Origin: CmP2 sp052084925
Lineage (GTDB): Bacteria > Actinomycetota > Actinomycetes > Actinomycetales > Micrococcaceae
NCBI GenBank assembly: GCA_052084925.1
Contig: JBQDEV010000001.1
Location: forward strand, 1-64,000
Direction: 5' to 3'
Length of the DNA stretch: 64,000 nt
The notes below the pieces were generated by a model. The model saw nothing but the letters and a program-made list of their open reading frames with translations. It searched no databases and was not told the DNA's origin. Below, piece by piece: positions 40,462-48,870 of this stretch. The number at the start of each line of letters is the position of its first letter. Position 1 is the first letter of the stretch. Both the position numbers and the translations under genes were made by a program.

Positions 40462-41600
40462 TGAAGATTGGCGTACCCCGCGAGATCAAAAACAATGAAA
40501 ATCGCGTCGCTCTGACCGATGTTGGTGTCAACGAACTCACCCGTGACGGACACCAGGTATTAGTCGAGCGCGGAGCCGGTGTGGGATCGGGTATCACCGA
40601 CGAGCACTATGAGCAGGCAGGCGGGGTGATCATCGATACGGCCGACGAGGTCTGGGACCAGGCGGAGATGATCGCCAAGGTCAAGGAACCCGTCGGCGAG
40701 GAGCTGGAGCGGATGCGCTCGGGGCAGATCCTCTTCACCTTCCTGCATCTGGCCGCCTCCGCCGAGTGCACCCGCGCCGTGCTGGATTCGGGCACAACGG
40801 CGATCGCCTACGAGACCGTGCGTCGCGATGGCGCGTTGCCGCTACTGGCCCCCATGAGCCAGATCGCCGGCCGCATCGCCCCGATGGTCGGGGCCTATCA
40901 CCTCACGCACGCCCAGGGCGGATCCGGGATCCTGCTCAGCGGCGCCACGGGCACTCGCCGGGCGAACGTCGTCGTGATCGGCGGCGGAGCCGCAGGCGAG
41001 TCCGCCGCGGTGGTAGCCGCTGGCATGGGCGCCGACGTCTCCGTCATCGACGTCAACCTGACCCGCCTGGCGCACCTCGAGCACACCCACCAGCAGCGTT
41101 TCGCCACCTTGGCTTCATCGTCCATGACCATCGGATCCGCCGTGGCCGACGCCGACCTGGTGATCGGCTCCGTCCTCATCCCGGGAGCGGCCGCACCGAA
41201 GCTCGTCACTCAGGACATGGTCGCGGCGATGCGCCCCGGCTCTGTGCTGGTGGATATCGCCATCGATCAGGGCGGCTGCTTCGAGGGCTCGCGCCCGACC
41301 ACTCACGCCGACCCGACGTTCCCGGTTCACGATGCGTTGTATTACTGCGTCGCCAACATGCCCGGCGCGGTCCCGCAGACCTCCACCGCCGCGCTCAGCC
41401 AGGCCACACTCCCCTACCTGCGCCGGGTGGCCGGTCAGGGCTGGCGCGAGGCGCTGCGCGCCGATGTGGGCCTCGCGGAGGGCCTCAACGCGCACGACGG
41501 CGTCCTGACACAGCGCGGCGTCTACGATGCCGTTGCTGACGAGCTGCAGCTGAACGAGCAGAACCACCTGCGCAGCATCGAGTCGCTGCTCGCGAGTTAA
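40461..41600 (+). CDS. ald: Alanine dehydrogenase
   Basis: The 379-aa enzyme interconverts L-alanine with pyruvate and ammonia using NAD(H). Family residues are in place: R15 in NENRVALT, K75 in AKVKEP, H96 in TFLHLA, the Rossmann motif VIGGGAAGESAA near 175, and the catalytic Asp in VDIAIDQGGCFEGSRPTTH near 270. Length agrees with the usual 370. It is leaderless by promoter geometry. A strong terminator (41622-41649) follows. Ald is used in alanine catabolism and in redox/low-oxygen adaptation in other actinobacteria. Confidence 0.96.
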   Translation: MKIGVPREIKNNENRVALTDVGVNELTRDGHQVLVERGAGVGSGITDEHYEQAGGVIIDTADEVWDQAEMIAKVKEPVGEELERMRSGQILFTFLHLAASAECTRAVLDSGTTAIAYETVRRDGALPLLAPMSQIAGRIAPMVGAYHLTHAQGGSGILLSGATGTRRANVVVIGGGAAGESAAVVAAGMGADVSVIDVNLTRLAHLEHTHQQRFATLASSSMTIGSAVADADLVIGSVLIPGAAAPKLVTQDMVAAMRPGSVLVDIAIDQGGCFEGSRPTTHADPTFPVHDALYYCVANMPGAVPQTSTAALSQATLPYLRRVAGQGWREALRADVGLAEGLNAHDGVLTQRGVYDAVADELQLNEQNHLRSIESLLAS

Positions 41601-41621
41601 GCGCTCCACCCCGCACACCTC

Positions 41622-41649
41622 CGAACGGCCCGGTTCCCCGGGCCGTTCG
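41622..41649 (+). terminator. ald terminator
   Basis: CGAACGGCCCGG and CCGGGCCGTTCG form 12-bp arms around TTCC, 22 bp after the ald stop, followed by TCGTTTCT. Confidence 0.85.
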
Positions 41650-41681
41650 TCGTTTCTGTGCCCAAGCCACCCTTGACCAAG

Positions 41682-41697
41682 TGTGACCTACGTCATA
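41682..41697. promoter_or_regulatory. CRP/GlxR-like site
   Basis: TGTGACCTACGTCATA fits TGTGA-N6-TCACA with one mismatch and has the TA-containing centre typical of GlxR. It lies 54 bp before the MHS transporter start. Confidence 0.5.
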
Positions 41698-41706
41698 TTC
41701 TACTTG

Positions 41707-41722
41707 CAACGCAGTTGCGTTG
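41707..41722. promoter_or_regulatory. Operator palindrome CAACGCA-GT-TGCGTTG
   Basis: Perfect 7-bp arms with a 2-base centre lie 29-44 bp upstream of the MHS transporter ATG at 41751, immediately 3' of the CRP/GlxR-like site. This layout suggests an activator site followed by a repressor operator. The regulator is not encoded nearby. Confidence 0.55.
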
Positions 41723-41750
41723 AATGCACCACTTCGTGAGGATGCGCTCT

Positions 41751-43103
41751 ATGATTCCACCGAACGGCCCTTCTGCCGCACTTTCTACTCATCGCCCCAC
41801 CGAACCCGAACCCAACACCGCGGGACTCGTCCCCATCTCTCCCGGCACTCGCCGACGAGTCATCGGCGCCACTTTTATCGGCAACTTCGTCGAGTGGTTC
41901 GACTACGCCGTGTACGGCTACCTGGCTTCCACCATCGCCATGACGTTCTTTCCGCCTGGCAACGAGACTGCCCAGCTGCTCAGCGCCTGGGGTGTGTTCG
42001 CCGTTTCCTTCCTGATTCGCCCGCTCGGTGGATTCGTATGGGGTTGGATCGGTGATCGGCATGGTCGCAAGACGGCCCTGTCGTGGTCGATCCTGATCAT
42101 GTCGATTGCCACCCTCTCGATCGGATTGCTGCCGACCTACGACACCATCGGAATGATCGCCCCGCTGTTACTTCTACTCATCCGGGTGGTCCAGGGGTTC
42201 TCGGCCGCCGGAGAGTATGCCGGGGCTTCGGCCTTCCTCGTTGAGTACGCCCCACGTGGCAAGCGCGGGCGCTATGCGAGCGTGGTGCCGGCCTCCACTG
42301 CCAGCGGGCTCCTGTTCGGCTTACTGTTCGTCACGGTACTGACAGGAACCTTGGGGCAGCCGACAATCGCTGAATGGGCTTGGCGGATCCCGTTCGGGCT
42401 GGCTGGCCCCCTGGGCATCATCGGACTCTATATCCGCATGCGGCTGGAGGATACGCCAGCCTTCGCTGAACTGGCCGAACAGGACGAGGTCGTCCGCGCC
42501 CCTTGGCGCGAGCTCTTCGTCGAGAACTGGCGAGTGCTTCTCCAGACTTTCGGTGCAGCCCTACTGAATGCCGTCGCGTTCTACGTGCTGTTGAGTTATA
42601 TGCCGAACTATCTGGAAACGCAATTGCAGCTGTCGACCACCCAAGCCAATGTGATGACGTCAGTCTCGCTGGTGACCTACATCGGATTCATCTTCGTGAC
42701 GGGATCACTCTCCGATCGCCTCGGCCGCAAGAAGGTTCTACTGTCCGCCTCGATCACGATGTTCGTCTTGGCCGTACCCGCGTTCATGCTGCTCGAGCAG
42801 GGCTTCTTCATCGGCACTTTTGTCCTCATTATCATGGGGGCGACGCTGACCCTCAACGACGGAGTGCTGCCTAGTTACCTCTCCGAGCAGTTCCCGACGA
42901 AGATTCGCTACTCGGGCTTCGCCGTGTCGTTCAATACGGCCAATGCGCTCTTCGGAGGATCGTCAGCTTTCGTGGCCACCCTGCTGATCGCTTGGACGGG
43001 TTCGACACTGGCACCGGCGTGGATGCTCATGACAGCTGCTGCGATCGCGTTCGTCTCCGTCGTCGTGTCCAAGGAGACATCGCATCAGGCACTGCGCACT
43101 TGA
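41751..43103 (+). CDS. MFS transporter, MHS family (ProP/KgtP-like)
   Basis: The 450-aa protein has twelve transmembrane helices and the MHS signature IGNFVEWFDYAVYGYLASTIAMTFFP at helix 1. The loop motif GGFVWGWIGDRHGRKTAL, RVVQGFSAAGEYAGASAFLVE and SLSDRLGRKKVL are intact. ProP-like members import glycine betaine, proline or ectoine, others take organic acids; the neighbouring ectoine operon makes an osmolyte role plausible but not certain. It lacks the C-terminal coiled coil of E. coli ProP. ATG 41751 has GTGAGGA upstream; two in-frame ATGs precede it. Confidence 0.88.
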   Translation: MIPPNGPSAALSTHRPTEPEPNTAGLVPISPGTRRRVIGATFIGNFVEWFDYAVYGYLASTIAMTFFPPGNETAQLLSAWGVFAVSFLIRPLGGFVWGWIGDRHGRKTALSWSILIMSIATLSIGLLPTYDTIGMIAPLLLLLIRVVQGFSAAGEYAGASAFLVEYAPRGKRGRYASVVPASTASGLLFGLLFVTVLTGTLGQPTIAEWAWRIPFGLAGPLGIIGLYIRMRLEDTPAFAELAEQDEVVRAPWRELFVENWRVLLQTFGAALLNAVAFYVLLSYMPNYLETQLQLSTTQANVMTSVSLVTYIGFIFVTGSLSDRLGRKKVLLSASITMFVLAVPAFMLLEQGFFIGTFVLIIMGATLTLNDGVLPSYLSEQFPTKIRYSGFAVSFNTANALFGGSSAFVATLLIAWTGSTLAPAWMLMTAAAIAFVSVVVSKETSHQALRT

Positions 43104-43115
43104 TCGATCCACCCC

Positions 43116-43180
43116 GCACACAGCAGCGTGCCCCCGGTCGGACTCTTCCGAGTTCCAGTCGGGGGCACGCTGCTGTGTGC
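43116..43180. terminator. Bidirectional terminator between the MHS transporter and ectC
   Basis: GCACACAGCAGCGTGCCCCC and its exact reverse complement form 20-bp arms around a 25-base loop. The hairpin ends 26 bp before the ectC stop and starts 12 bp after the transporter stop. Confidence 0.88.
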
Positions 43181-43206
43181 ACTCAGGTGCGCTCAGCCGT
43201 CGTCAG

Positions 43207-43632
43207 TCAGACGCGGGCCTGAGTGGGGACCTTGCGCGAGGAGCCTTCCTCGGTGACCAGCGGGTAGACGCCGTTCTCGTCGTGGGTCTCGCGACCGGTG
43301 ACGGGCGGGTTGAACACGCAGGCCATCCGCAACTCGGTCTCGGCGCGCACGGTGTGCTTCTCGTGGCCGTCGAGCAGGTAGAGGGTACCGTCCTTCAGCT
43401 CGTGCACCTCACCGGTCTCCTCGTTGGTGAGGGTGCCGGTGCCCTGGACGCAGTACACGGCCTCGATGTGGTTCTGGTAATGGAACGTCGAGGTGGTGCC
43501 CGCGTAGATCACGGTGTCGTGCATCGAGAATCCGACGCCCTCGCGGGCGAGCACGATCCGGCGCGAGCGCCAGGTCTCGGACTGGATGTCGCGCTCGGTG
43601 TCGTTGAGGTCATGAAGATTGGTAACGATCAT
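43207..43632 (-). CDS. ectC: L-ectoine synthase
   Basis: The 141-aa cupin cyclises N-gamma-acetyl-2,4-diaminobutyrate to ectoine. The sequence starts MIVTNLHDLNDTERDIQSETWRSRRIVLAREGVGFSMHDTVIYAGT and continues FHYQNHIEAVYCVQGTGTLTNEETGEVHELKDGTLYLLDGHEKHTVRA, the conserved metal/active-site core of EctC. The length is standard. It is the last gene of ectABC, 60 bp after ectB. No ectD (hydroxylase) follows; the terminator does. Confidence 0.96.
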   Translation of the reverse strand: MIVTNLHDLNDTERDIQSETWRSRRIVLAREGVGFSMHDTVIYAGTTSTFHYQNHIEAVYCVQGTGTLTNEETGEVHELKDGTLYLLDGHEKHTVRAETELRMACVFNPPVTGRETHDENGVYPLVTEEGSSRKVPTQARV

Positions 43633-43692
43633 GGAAAATCCTTTCGCAGCGGGTACGGAGAGTATGCCAGGCAGGGGCGAAATGCGCGCCGA

Positions 43693-44982
43693 TCAGGCGA
43701 CGGCCGCGGTGCCTTCGGTGGCGATCTGCACGCCGGTCACGGTGGTCACGGCCTCGGTGATCAGGTTCAGGCCACGCTCGAGGTCCTCCAGCGAGGTGGT
43801 CAGCGGGGGCATCACCTTCAGCACTTCGTCCTGAGGGCCGGACGTCTCCACCAGCAGTCCGCGCTGGAAAGCCTCCGCAGCCACCTTGCCGGCCACCTCG
43901 ACGTCCGCGAAGCAGACACCGGTGAGCAATCCACGACCGCGCACGGAGGAGCCGTCCACAGCGGCGGCGATCTTCATCAGCTTGTCCTGAGTCAGATCGA
44001 TGGCCTGCTTCAGGTGACCCTGCTGGAACTCGTCGTTCGCCCAGAACTCGTTCAGCACGGTGGTCGCGGAAACAAACGCCAAGTTGTTGCCACGGAACGT
44101 ACCGTTGTGCTCGCCGGGCTCCCAGACATCGAGCTCGGGCTTGAACAGGGTCAGCGCCAGGGGCAGGCCGGAGCCGGAGATCGACTTCGAGACGCAGACG
44201 ATGTCGGGGGTGATGCCCGCTTCCTCGAAGGAGAAGAACGAACCGGTACGACCACAGCCAGCCTGCACGTCGTCGACGATCAGCAGGATGTCGTGGCGCT
44301 GGCACAGGTCGGCCAGTCCGCGCAGCCACTCGGCACGGGCAGCGCGCAGGCCACCCTCGCCCTGGACGGTCTCGACGATGATGGCGGCCGGCTTGTCGAC
44401 GCCGGAGCCGGAGTCTTCGAGCACGCGCTCCAGCCAGATGAAGTCCTCGGTTTCGCCGTTGAGGTAGTCATCGTAGGGAATCTTGGAGCTGTTGGTGAGC
44501 GGGATGCCCGCGCCCTTGCGCTTCATCGAGTTGCCGGTCACCGACAGGGCCCCGAGGGTCATGCCATGGAAGGCGTTCGTGAAGGAGAGCACGTGCTGAC
44601 GTCCGGTCACCTTACGGGCCAGCTTCAGCGCGGCCTCCACGGTGTTGGTGCCCGTCGGTCCGGGGAACATGACCTTGTAGTCCAGGTTCCGCGGATCCAG
44701 GATCATGTTCTTGAACGTGGTGAGGAATTCGCGCTTGGCCGGAGTCATCATGTCCAGGGAGTGCAGCGGGCCACCGCTGGCGATGTACTCGGAAATCGCG
44801 GCGATCACCTTCGGGTGGTTGTGGCCGTAGTTCAGCGCCCCCGCCCCGGCGAAGAAGTCGAGGTACTGGGTGCCGTCCTCAGCGGTCTGGCTCGAGCCGG
44901 AAGCGGTCTCGAAGACGGCGGGCCAGCTGCGGCTGTAGCTACGCACGGCGGATTCGGTGGTCTCAAAAATCTCGTTGTTCAT
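43693..44982 (-). CDS. ectB: Diaminobutyrate--2-oxoglutarate transaminase
   Basis: The 429-aa class-III aminotransferase makes L-2,4-diaminobutyrate from aspartate semialdehyde and glutamate. PLP-site features: GPTGTNTVEAALKLAR, FTNAFHGMTLGALS, IVDDVQAGCGRTGSFFSFEEAGITPDIVCVSKSISGSG with the lysine near 268. N-terminus MNNEIFETTESAVRSYSRSWPAVF is typical. ATG 44982 has GGAAGGA upstream. It lies 97 bp after ectA. Confidence 0.96.
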   Translation of the reverse strand: MNNEIFETTESAVRSYSRSWPAVFETASGSSQTAEDGTQYLDFFAGAGALNYGHNHPKVIAAISEYIASGGPLHSLDMMTPAKREFLTTFKNMILDPRNLDYKVMFPGPTGTNTVEAALKLARKVTGRQHVLSFTNAFHGMTLGALSVTGNSMKRKGAGIPLTNSSKIPYDDYLNGETEDFIWLERVLEDSGSGVDKPAAIIVETVQGEGGLRAARAEWLRGLADLCQRHDILLIVDDVQAGCGRTGSFFSFEEAGITPDIVCVSKSISGSGLPLALTLFKPELDVWEPGEHNGTFRGNNLAFVSATTVLNEFWANDEFQQGHLKQAIDLTQDKLMKIAAAVDGSSVRGRGLLTGVCFADVEVAGKVAAEAFQRGLLVETSGPQDEVLKVMPPLTTSLEDLERGLNLITEAVTTVTGVQIATEGTAAVA

Positions 44983-45079
44983 CAGTGGTCCTTCCTGAAG
45001 GCCATGTTGAGGGTGAGGTGTGAGGGTCGAAGGGATAGAAACGGTTTGCGGGGATGGGGTGAGAATCCGAGATGGACAG

Positions 45080-45667
45080 CTAGCGCGAGCCAGCGTCGTG
45101 AGGCGTCGAGGTCTGAGCGAACAGCGGTTCAATGCGATGCAGGAACTCGGTGTCGTGACCGTCGGGGTACATCTCGGGGGTGAACAGAGCCGTGACCACA
45201 TGGTCGGCTCCGCGACGACGCGCCAGGGAGGCGAACAGGGCCTTGGAGCCCTCGTTGTCGTCAGTGATGGTGGTTTCGAGGGCGTCCGCCCCGGTGCGTT
45301 CCACCAGTTCGTCCAGCATCAGTGAGGCGAGACCGAGTCCGCGGGCGGACTCACTCACGGCCACTTGCCAGACCATCAGGGTCTGCGGTTCATCGGGGCG
45401 CAGATACCCGGTGACGAAGCCGATAGGGGCTCCGTCGCGTTCGGCCAGCAGCGAAGTGTGGCCGAAGTCCCTGCTCCAGAGCAGGTAGTAGTACGAGGAG
45501 TTCAGGTCCAGGACCTGACTGTCTCGGGTCAGCGTCCACAGGGCGGCCCCATCATTCGCCGTCAGCGGGCGAAGAACGACGTCCTGGGAGTCAGTTGTAG
45601 AGCTATCTCTCGATTCAAGGGTGGTAGCGGTGCTGTCTGTTCCGGTGGTGTCACTTTCATCAGGCAT
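45080..45667 (-). CDS. ectA: L-2,4-diaminobutyrate acetyltransferase
   Basis: The 195-aa GNAT-fold enzyme acetylates diaminobutyrate, the second step to ectoine. Visible motifs: LRPLTANDGAALWTLTRDSQVLDLNSSYYYLLWSRDFGHTS near residue 35, then VAVSESARGLGLASLMLDELV, ETTITDDNEGSKALFASLARRRG and FTPEMYPDGHDTEFLHRI, as in EctA proteins. A 30-residue acidic Ser/Thr tail precedes the domain. ATG 45667 has GGTGG six bases upstream. First gene of ectABC; its upstream region has a CRP/GlxR-like palindrome and an MtrA-like element. Confidence 0.94.
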   Translation of the reverse strand: MPDESDTTGTDSTATTLESRDSSTTDSQDVVLRPLTANDGAALWTLTRDSQVLDLNSSYYYLLWSRDFGHTSLLAERDGAPIGFVTGYLRPDEPQTLMVWQVAVSESARGLGLASLMLDELVERTGADALETTITDDNEGSKALFASLARRRGADHVVTALFTPEMYPDGHDTEFLHRIEPLFAQTSTPHDAGSR

Positions 45668-46013
45668 CGCTTTCCACCATAGCGAGCTGAGAAATGCTTT
45701 CAACCGCGCCAGGAGCGCGATCCGGGCCGATTCGCACCCTTCAGAACCCGATGCATCCGCAAGAGCACAACGTTTACCGAGGGGGTGCCGGCATCCTCAC
45801 GCCCCGAAGCGATTTGTTATCAATTTGTGACCTTTGTGGTGATGCAGGTCACGAATTCTGCGCATCTCGTGCCCCCCGCACGCGGAATATGGCCGAAAAT
45901 GCATCCCTCGGTCCCGTCAACGTACTTTTATAACGGCGCATGAAGCCCACGACGCAGATCTTCATATACTTGATTTGCTTGTCATTCATCAGCACACCAC
46001 CGAGGAGCGACCC
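45668..46013. other. Divergent intergenic region ectA / metQ
   Basis: This 346-bp stretch carries no gene. It has a TTGTTATCAATTTGTGACC element (45814-45832) and a perfect GTGA-TGCAGG-TCAC palindrome (45839-45852). A GAGGAG ribosome-binding site (46002-46007) serves metQ. I looked for an S-box/SAM riboswitch before metQ and found none. The AT-rich block around 45930-45990 probably holds the metQ promoter. Confidence 0.5.
45838..45853. promoter_or_regulatory. CRP/GlxR-like palindrome
   Basis: GGTGATGCAGGTCACG contains GTGA-N6-TCAC, a perfect inverted repeat with GlxR spacing. It lies about 170 bp from both ectA and metQ starts. Confidence 0.45.
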
Positions 46014-46922
46014 ATGCCTTCACCTTCGCCTCGGCGCACTAAGCGCCTACTCGCCGTCTCCGGATTCATCCTGGCCGGCTCTCTTGCCCTGTCTGCTTGC
46101 GGCGGCGACAGCGACGCTGAGCTCGGCACCGAGGAGAACCCCGTGCAGCTGGGCGTTGTTGGCGCTTCAGAGCCTTACTGGGCCACATTCGAAGAAGCTG
46201 TGGAGGCTGATGGCATCAGCATCGACATCGTCGACTTCACCGAGTACACGCAGCCCAACCCGGCCCTGTCCGAGGGCGAGCTGGACATCAACCAGTTCCA
46301 GCACATCCAGTACCTCGCTGACTACAACGTTTCCGCCGGGGACGACATCCAGCCGATCGGCGCCACCGCCATCTACCCGCTGGGCTTCTACTCCGAGAAC
46401 TACGACTCGATCGACGAGATCCCGGACGGCGAGGAAGTCGTCGTTCCCAACGACTCCGTCAACCGTGCACGCGGCCTGCTCGTGCTCCAATCCGCCGGAC
46501 TGATCAGCCTGCGCGATGGCGGCAACGCGTCGTCAAATCTCGAAGATGTTATCGCAGAAGAGTCCCGCGTGACGGTCTCCGAGCTGGACGCCGCCGTCAC
46601 CGTGACCTCACTGCCCGACGTCGCGGGTGCCATCGTCAACAACGATTTCATCACCGATGCAGGCCTGACCCCCGAGGATGCTCTGGCCGAAGATGACCCG
46701 AACGATGAGGCAGCCTTCCCGTACGTCAACATCTTCGCCACGAAGGCCAACGATGTCGACAACGAGGTATTGAACCGCATCGTGGAGATCTACCAGACCG
46801 ACCAGGACGTTCTGGACGGCGCGCAGGAATCCGCAGGCGGCACCGCTGTCTTCCTGCAGACACCTGTGGCAGAGCTCCAGGAGTCGCTGACCGCCACCGA
46901 GGACGCGCTCCGCGCCGAGTAG
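46014..46922 (+). CDS. metQ: Methionine ABC transporter substrate-binding lipoprotein (NlpA family)
   Basis: The 302-aa lipoprotein has a lipobox ending LALSAC (C29) and an NlpA domain: LGVVGASEPYWATFEEAVEADGISIDIVDFTEYTQPNPALSEGELDINQFQHIQYLADYN. NlpA proteins bind L- or D-methionine or methionine-containing peptides. It is followed by metN and metI, confirming the system. ATG 46014 has GAGGAG. A 38-bp palindromic hairpin separates it from metN and may set a higher level of the binding protein. Confidence 0.92.
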   Translation: MPSPSPRRTKRLLAVSGFILAGSLALSACGGDSDAELGTEENPVQLGVVGASEPYWATFEEAVEADGISIDIVDFTEYTQPNPALSEGELDINQFQHIQYLADYNVSAGDDIQPIGATAIYPLGFYSENYDSIDEIPDGEEVVVPNDSVNRARGLLVLQSAGLISLRDGGNASSNLEDVIAEESRVTVSELDAAVTVTSLPDVAGAIVNNDFITDAGLTPEDALAEDDPNDEAAFPYVNIFATKANDVDNEVLNRIVEIYQTDQDVLDGAQESAGGTAVFLQTPVAELQESLTATEDALRAE

Positions 46923-46942
46923 AATCGTCTGTCCCAGGCACT

Positions 46943-46980
46943 CGCCGGCCGATGCCCTCCCGGGAGGGCATCGGCCGGCG
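46943..46980 (+). terminator. Intra-operon hairpin between metQ and metN
   Basis: A perfect 38-bp palindrome (left half CGCCGGCCGATGCCCTCCC, right half its reverse complement) lies 20 bp after the metQ stop and 29 bp before metN. No T-tract follows. It can act as a partial terminator or a 3' stabiliser giving more binding protein than transporter. Confidence 0.8.
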
Positions 46981-47009
46981 TCCGCCATCACAGGAAGGAC
47001 CATCGACCT

Positions 47010-48041
47010 ATGGCCCACATTTCGCTCAGGGACGTCACCAAGAAGTACCCAGCCCCACGCCGCGGGGTCAGTGAGACAGTCGCCGTGGACAATGTCACCC
47101 TGGACATCGAACAAGGTGATGTCTTCGGCATCATCGGATACTCCGGGGCGGGAAAGTCAACGCTCGTCCGCCTCATCAATGCGCTGGAACCGGTGACTGA
47201 AGGCGCCATCGAGATCGACGGTGTCGACATCACGCGGCAGTCCGCCACGAAACAGCGCTCCATGCGTACCGGAATCGGCATGATCTTCCAGCGGTTCAAT
47301 CTGCTGTCGTCCCGTTCGGTGCGCCGCAACGTGGAATACTCGCTCGAAGTCGCCGGAATGGGCCGCGCCCAGCGCAAGAAACGCGCGCTCGAACTGCTCG
47401 ACTTCGTCGGTCTGGGCGATAAGGCGGGAGCCTTCCCCGAACAGCTCTCCGGCGGACAGCAGCAGCGCGTCGGCATCGCCCGCGCACTCGCCGCGGATCC
47501 GCCGATTCTGCTGGCCGACGAGGCCACTTCCGCTCTCGATCCGGAAACGACCGACGAGGTCCTGGATCTCCTTGCCCGCGTCAACCGCGAGCTGGGCGTG
47601 ACCATCGTCGTGATCACCCACGAGATGGATGTCATCGCGCGGATCGCCAACAAGGTCGCCGTTATGGAACGGGGCAAGGTCGTGGAAACCGGTGCCACCT
47701 ACGATGTGTTTACCAATCCGCAGACAGCAACGTCCAAGCGTTTCGTTCGCACGGTAGTGCGTAATCTGCCCTCGGGCGACGAACTCACCGAGCTGCGCTC
47801 CCACCATGAGGGACGACTCTTCACGATCTCCTTCACGGACGAAGGCGTCTCCGAAGCTCGAGTCTTCGGCGCGCTAGCCCGAGCGGGAGTCGACTTCAAC
47901 CTCGTCTACGGCGGGGTCGACTCTATTCAGGGTCGCGTGTATGGTCTGCTCACCATCGCGGTGCGTGGCGATGCATCCGCCGTCGATCAAGCCATCGGAT
48001 CCATCGGTTCCAATGTCACCGTCGAGGAGGTGTTCGCATGA
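47010..48041 (+). CDS. metN: Methionine ABC transporter ATP-binding protein
   Basis: The 343-aa ATPase has Walker A GYSGAGKST (43-51), signature LSGGQQQRVGIARALA, Walker B ILLADEATSALDPETT, and a C-terminal NIL domain (residues about 265-343, GRLFTISFTDEGVSEARVFGALARAGVDFNLVYGGVDSIQGRVYGLLTIAVRGD) that senses cytoplasmic methionine and inhibits transport in MetNI. AGGAAGGA precedes ATG 47010. Its stop overlaps metI as ATGA. Confidence 0.95.
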   Translation: MAHISLRDVTKKYPAPRRGVSETVAVDNVTLDIEQGDVFGIIGYSGAGKSTLVRLINALEPVTEGAIEIDGVDITRQSATKQRSMRTGIGMIFQRFNLLSSRSVRRNVEYSLEVAGMGRAQRKKRALELLDFVGLGDKAGAFPEQLSGGQQQRVGIARALAADPPILLADEATSALDPETTDEVLDLLARVNRELGVTIVVITHEMDVIARIANKVAVMERGKVVETGATYDVFTNPQTATSKRFVRTVVRNLPSGDELTELRSHHEGRLFTISFTDEGVSEARVFGALARAGVDFNLVYGGVDSIQGRVYGLLTIAVRGDASAVDQAIGSIGSNVTVEEVFA

Positions 48042-48709
48042 GCGACATCATCAACGAAGTCAGCGCCCTGATGCCCACCCTGCTCGATCAGGCAGGGATC
48101 ATGCTCTGGATCGTCGCGCTTTCGCTGCTGTTCGGTGGCGTCGCCGGCCTAATTCTGGGCACAGTGCTCTACGTGACCAGGAAGGGCGGCATCCTGCAGC
48201 AACCGGTGCTGTTCTGGGTGATTTCCGTGATCGTGAACACCTTCCGCCCGGTGCCCTTCATCATCTTCATTGCCGCTGTTCAGCCACTGGCCCGCGCGGT
48301 CGTGGGCCGAGGAATCGGCGCCGAAGCAGTGGTCTTCGGTATCTCGATCGCTGCCAGCTTCTTCATCGCCCGCCTGGTCGAGCAGAACCTGATGTCGGTT
48401 GATCCCGGCGTCATTGAGGCCGCCCGTGCGATGGGAGCCGGCCCCTGGCGCATTATCTGGACGGTCATCCTCCCTGAAGCGCTCGGACCGCTGGTCCTGG
48501 GCTACACGTTCGCGATCATCGCACTCATCGACATGTCTGCTGTGGCGGGCATCATCGGTGGCGAGGGTTTGGGCAACTACGCGGTCGCCTACGGCTACCG
48601 ACAGTTCAACCCGGTGGTCACCTGGTCGGCGCTGTTCCTCATCGTCATCGTCGTCCAGGTCATTCAAGCGCTGGGCAACATCCTGGCCCGCAAGATCCTG
48701 CGACGCTAA
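48038..48709 (+). CDS. metI: Methionine ABC transporter permease
   Basis: The 223-aa permease has five transmembrane helices and the BPD loop RLVEQNLMSVDPGVIEAARAMGAGPWRIIWTVILPEALGPLVLG. N-terminus resembles MetI/AbcD. Coupled to metN by a 4-base overlap. A strong terminator follows at 48727. Confidence 0.95.
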   Translation: MSDIINEVSALMPTLLDQAGIMLWIVALSLLFGGVAGLILGTVLYVTRKGGILQQPVLFWVISVIVNTFRPVPFIIFIAAVQPLARAVVGRGIGAEAVVFGISIAASFFIARLVEQNLMSVDPGVIEAARAMGAGPWRIIWTVILPEALGPLVLGYTFAIIALIDMSAVAGIIGGEGLGNYAVAYGYRQFNPVVTWSALFLIVIVVQVIQALGNILARKILRR

Positions 48710-48726
48710 GCACGCATCACCGTACG

Positions 48727-48762
48727 ACGGCGCCCGAGGAGCAATGACTCCTCGGGCGCCGT
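48727..48762 (+). terminator. metQNI terminator
   Basis: ACGGCGCCCGAGGAG and CTCCTCGGGCGCCGT form 15-bp arms, 17 bp after the metI stop. Confidence 0.88.
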
Positions 48763-48870
48763 CGCGCTGTTCGGGGAAATGATCTCTAGGAAACCGTCAA
48801 TTCTGGGCGTAGCCTGGAAGGACACTCCGGTCCGGTAGAGCACATCCGCAGTCGAACAAAGGAGTTGGCC

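Noticed and set aside
43000..43206. ectD downstream of ectC
   Set aside because: The region is a terminator and an oppositely oriented transporter; no hydroxylase frame exists in the window.
45704..46013. SAM riboswitch upstream of metQ
   Set aside because: No GGCAACC core or P1-like pairing is present.
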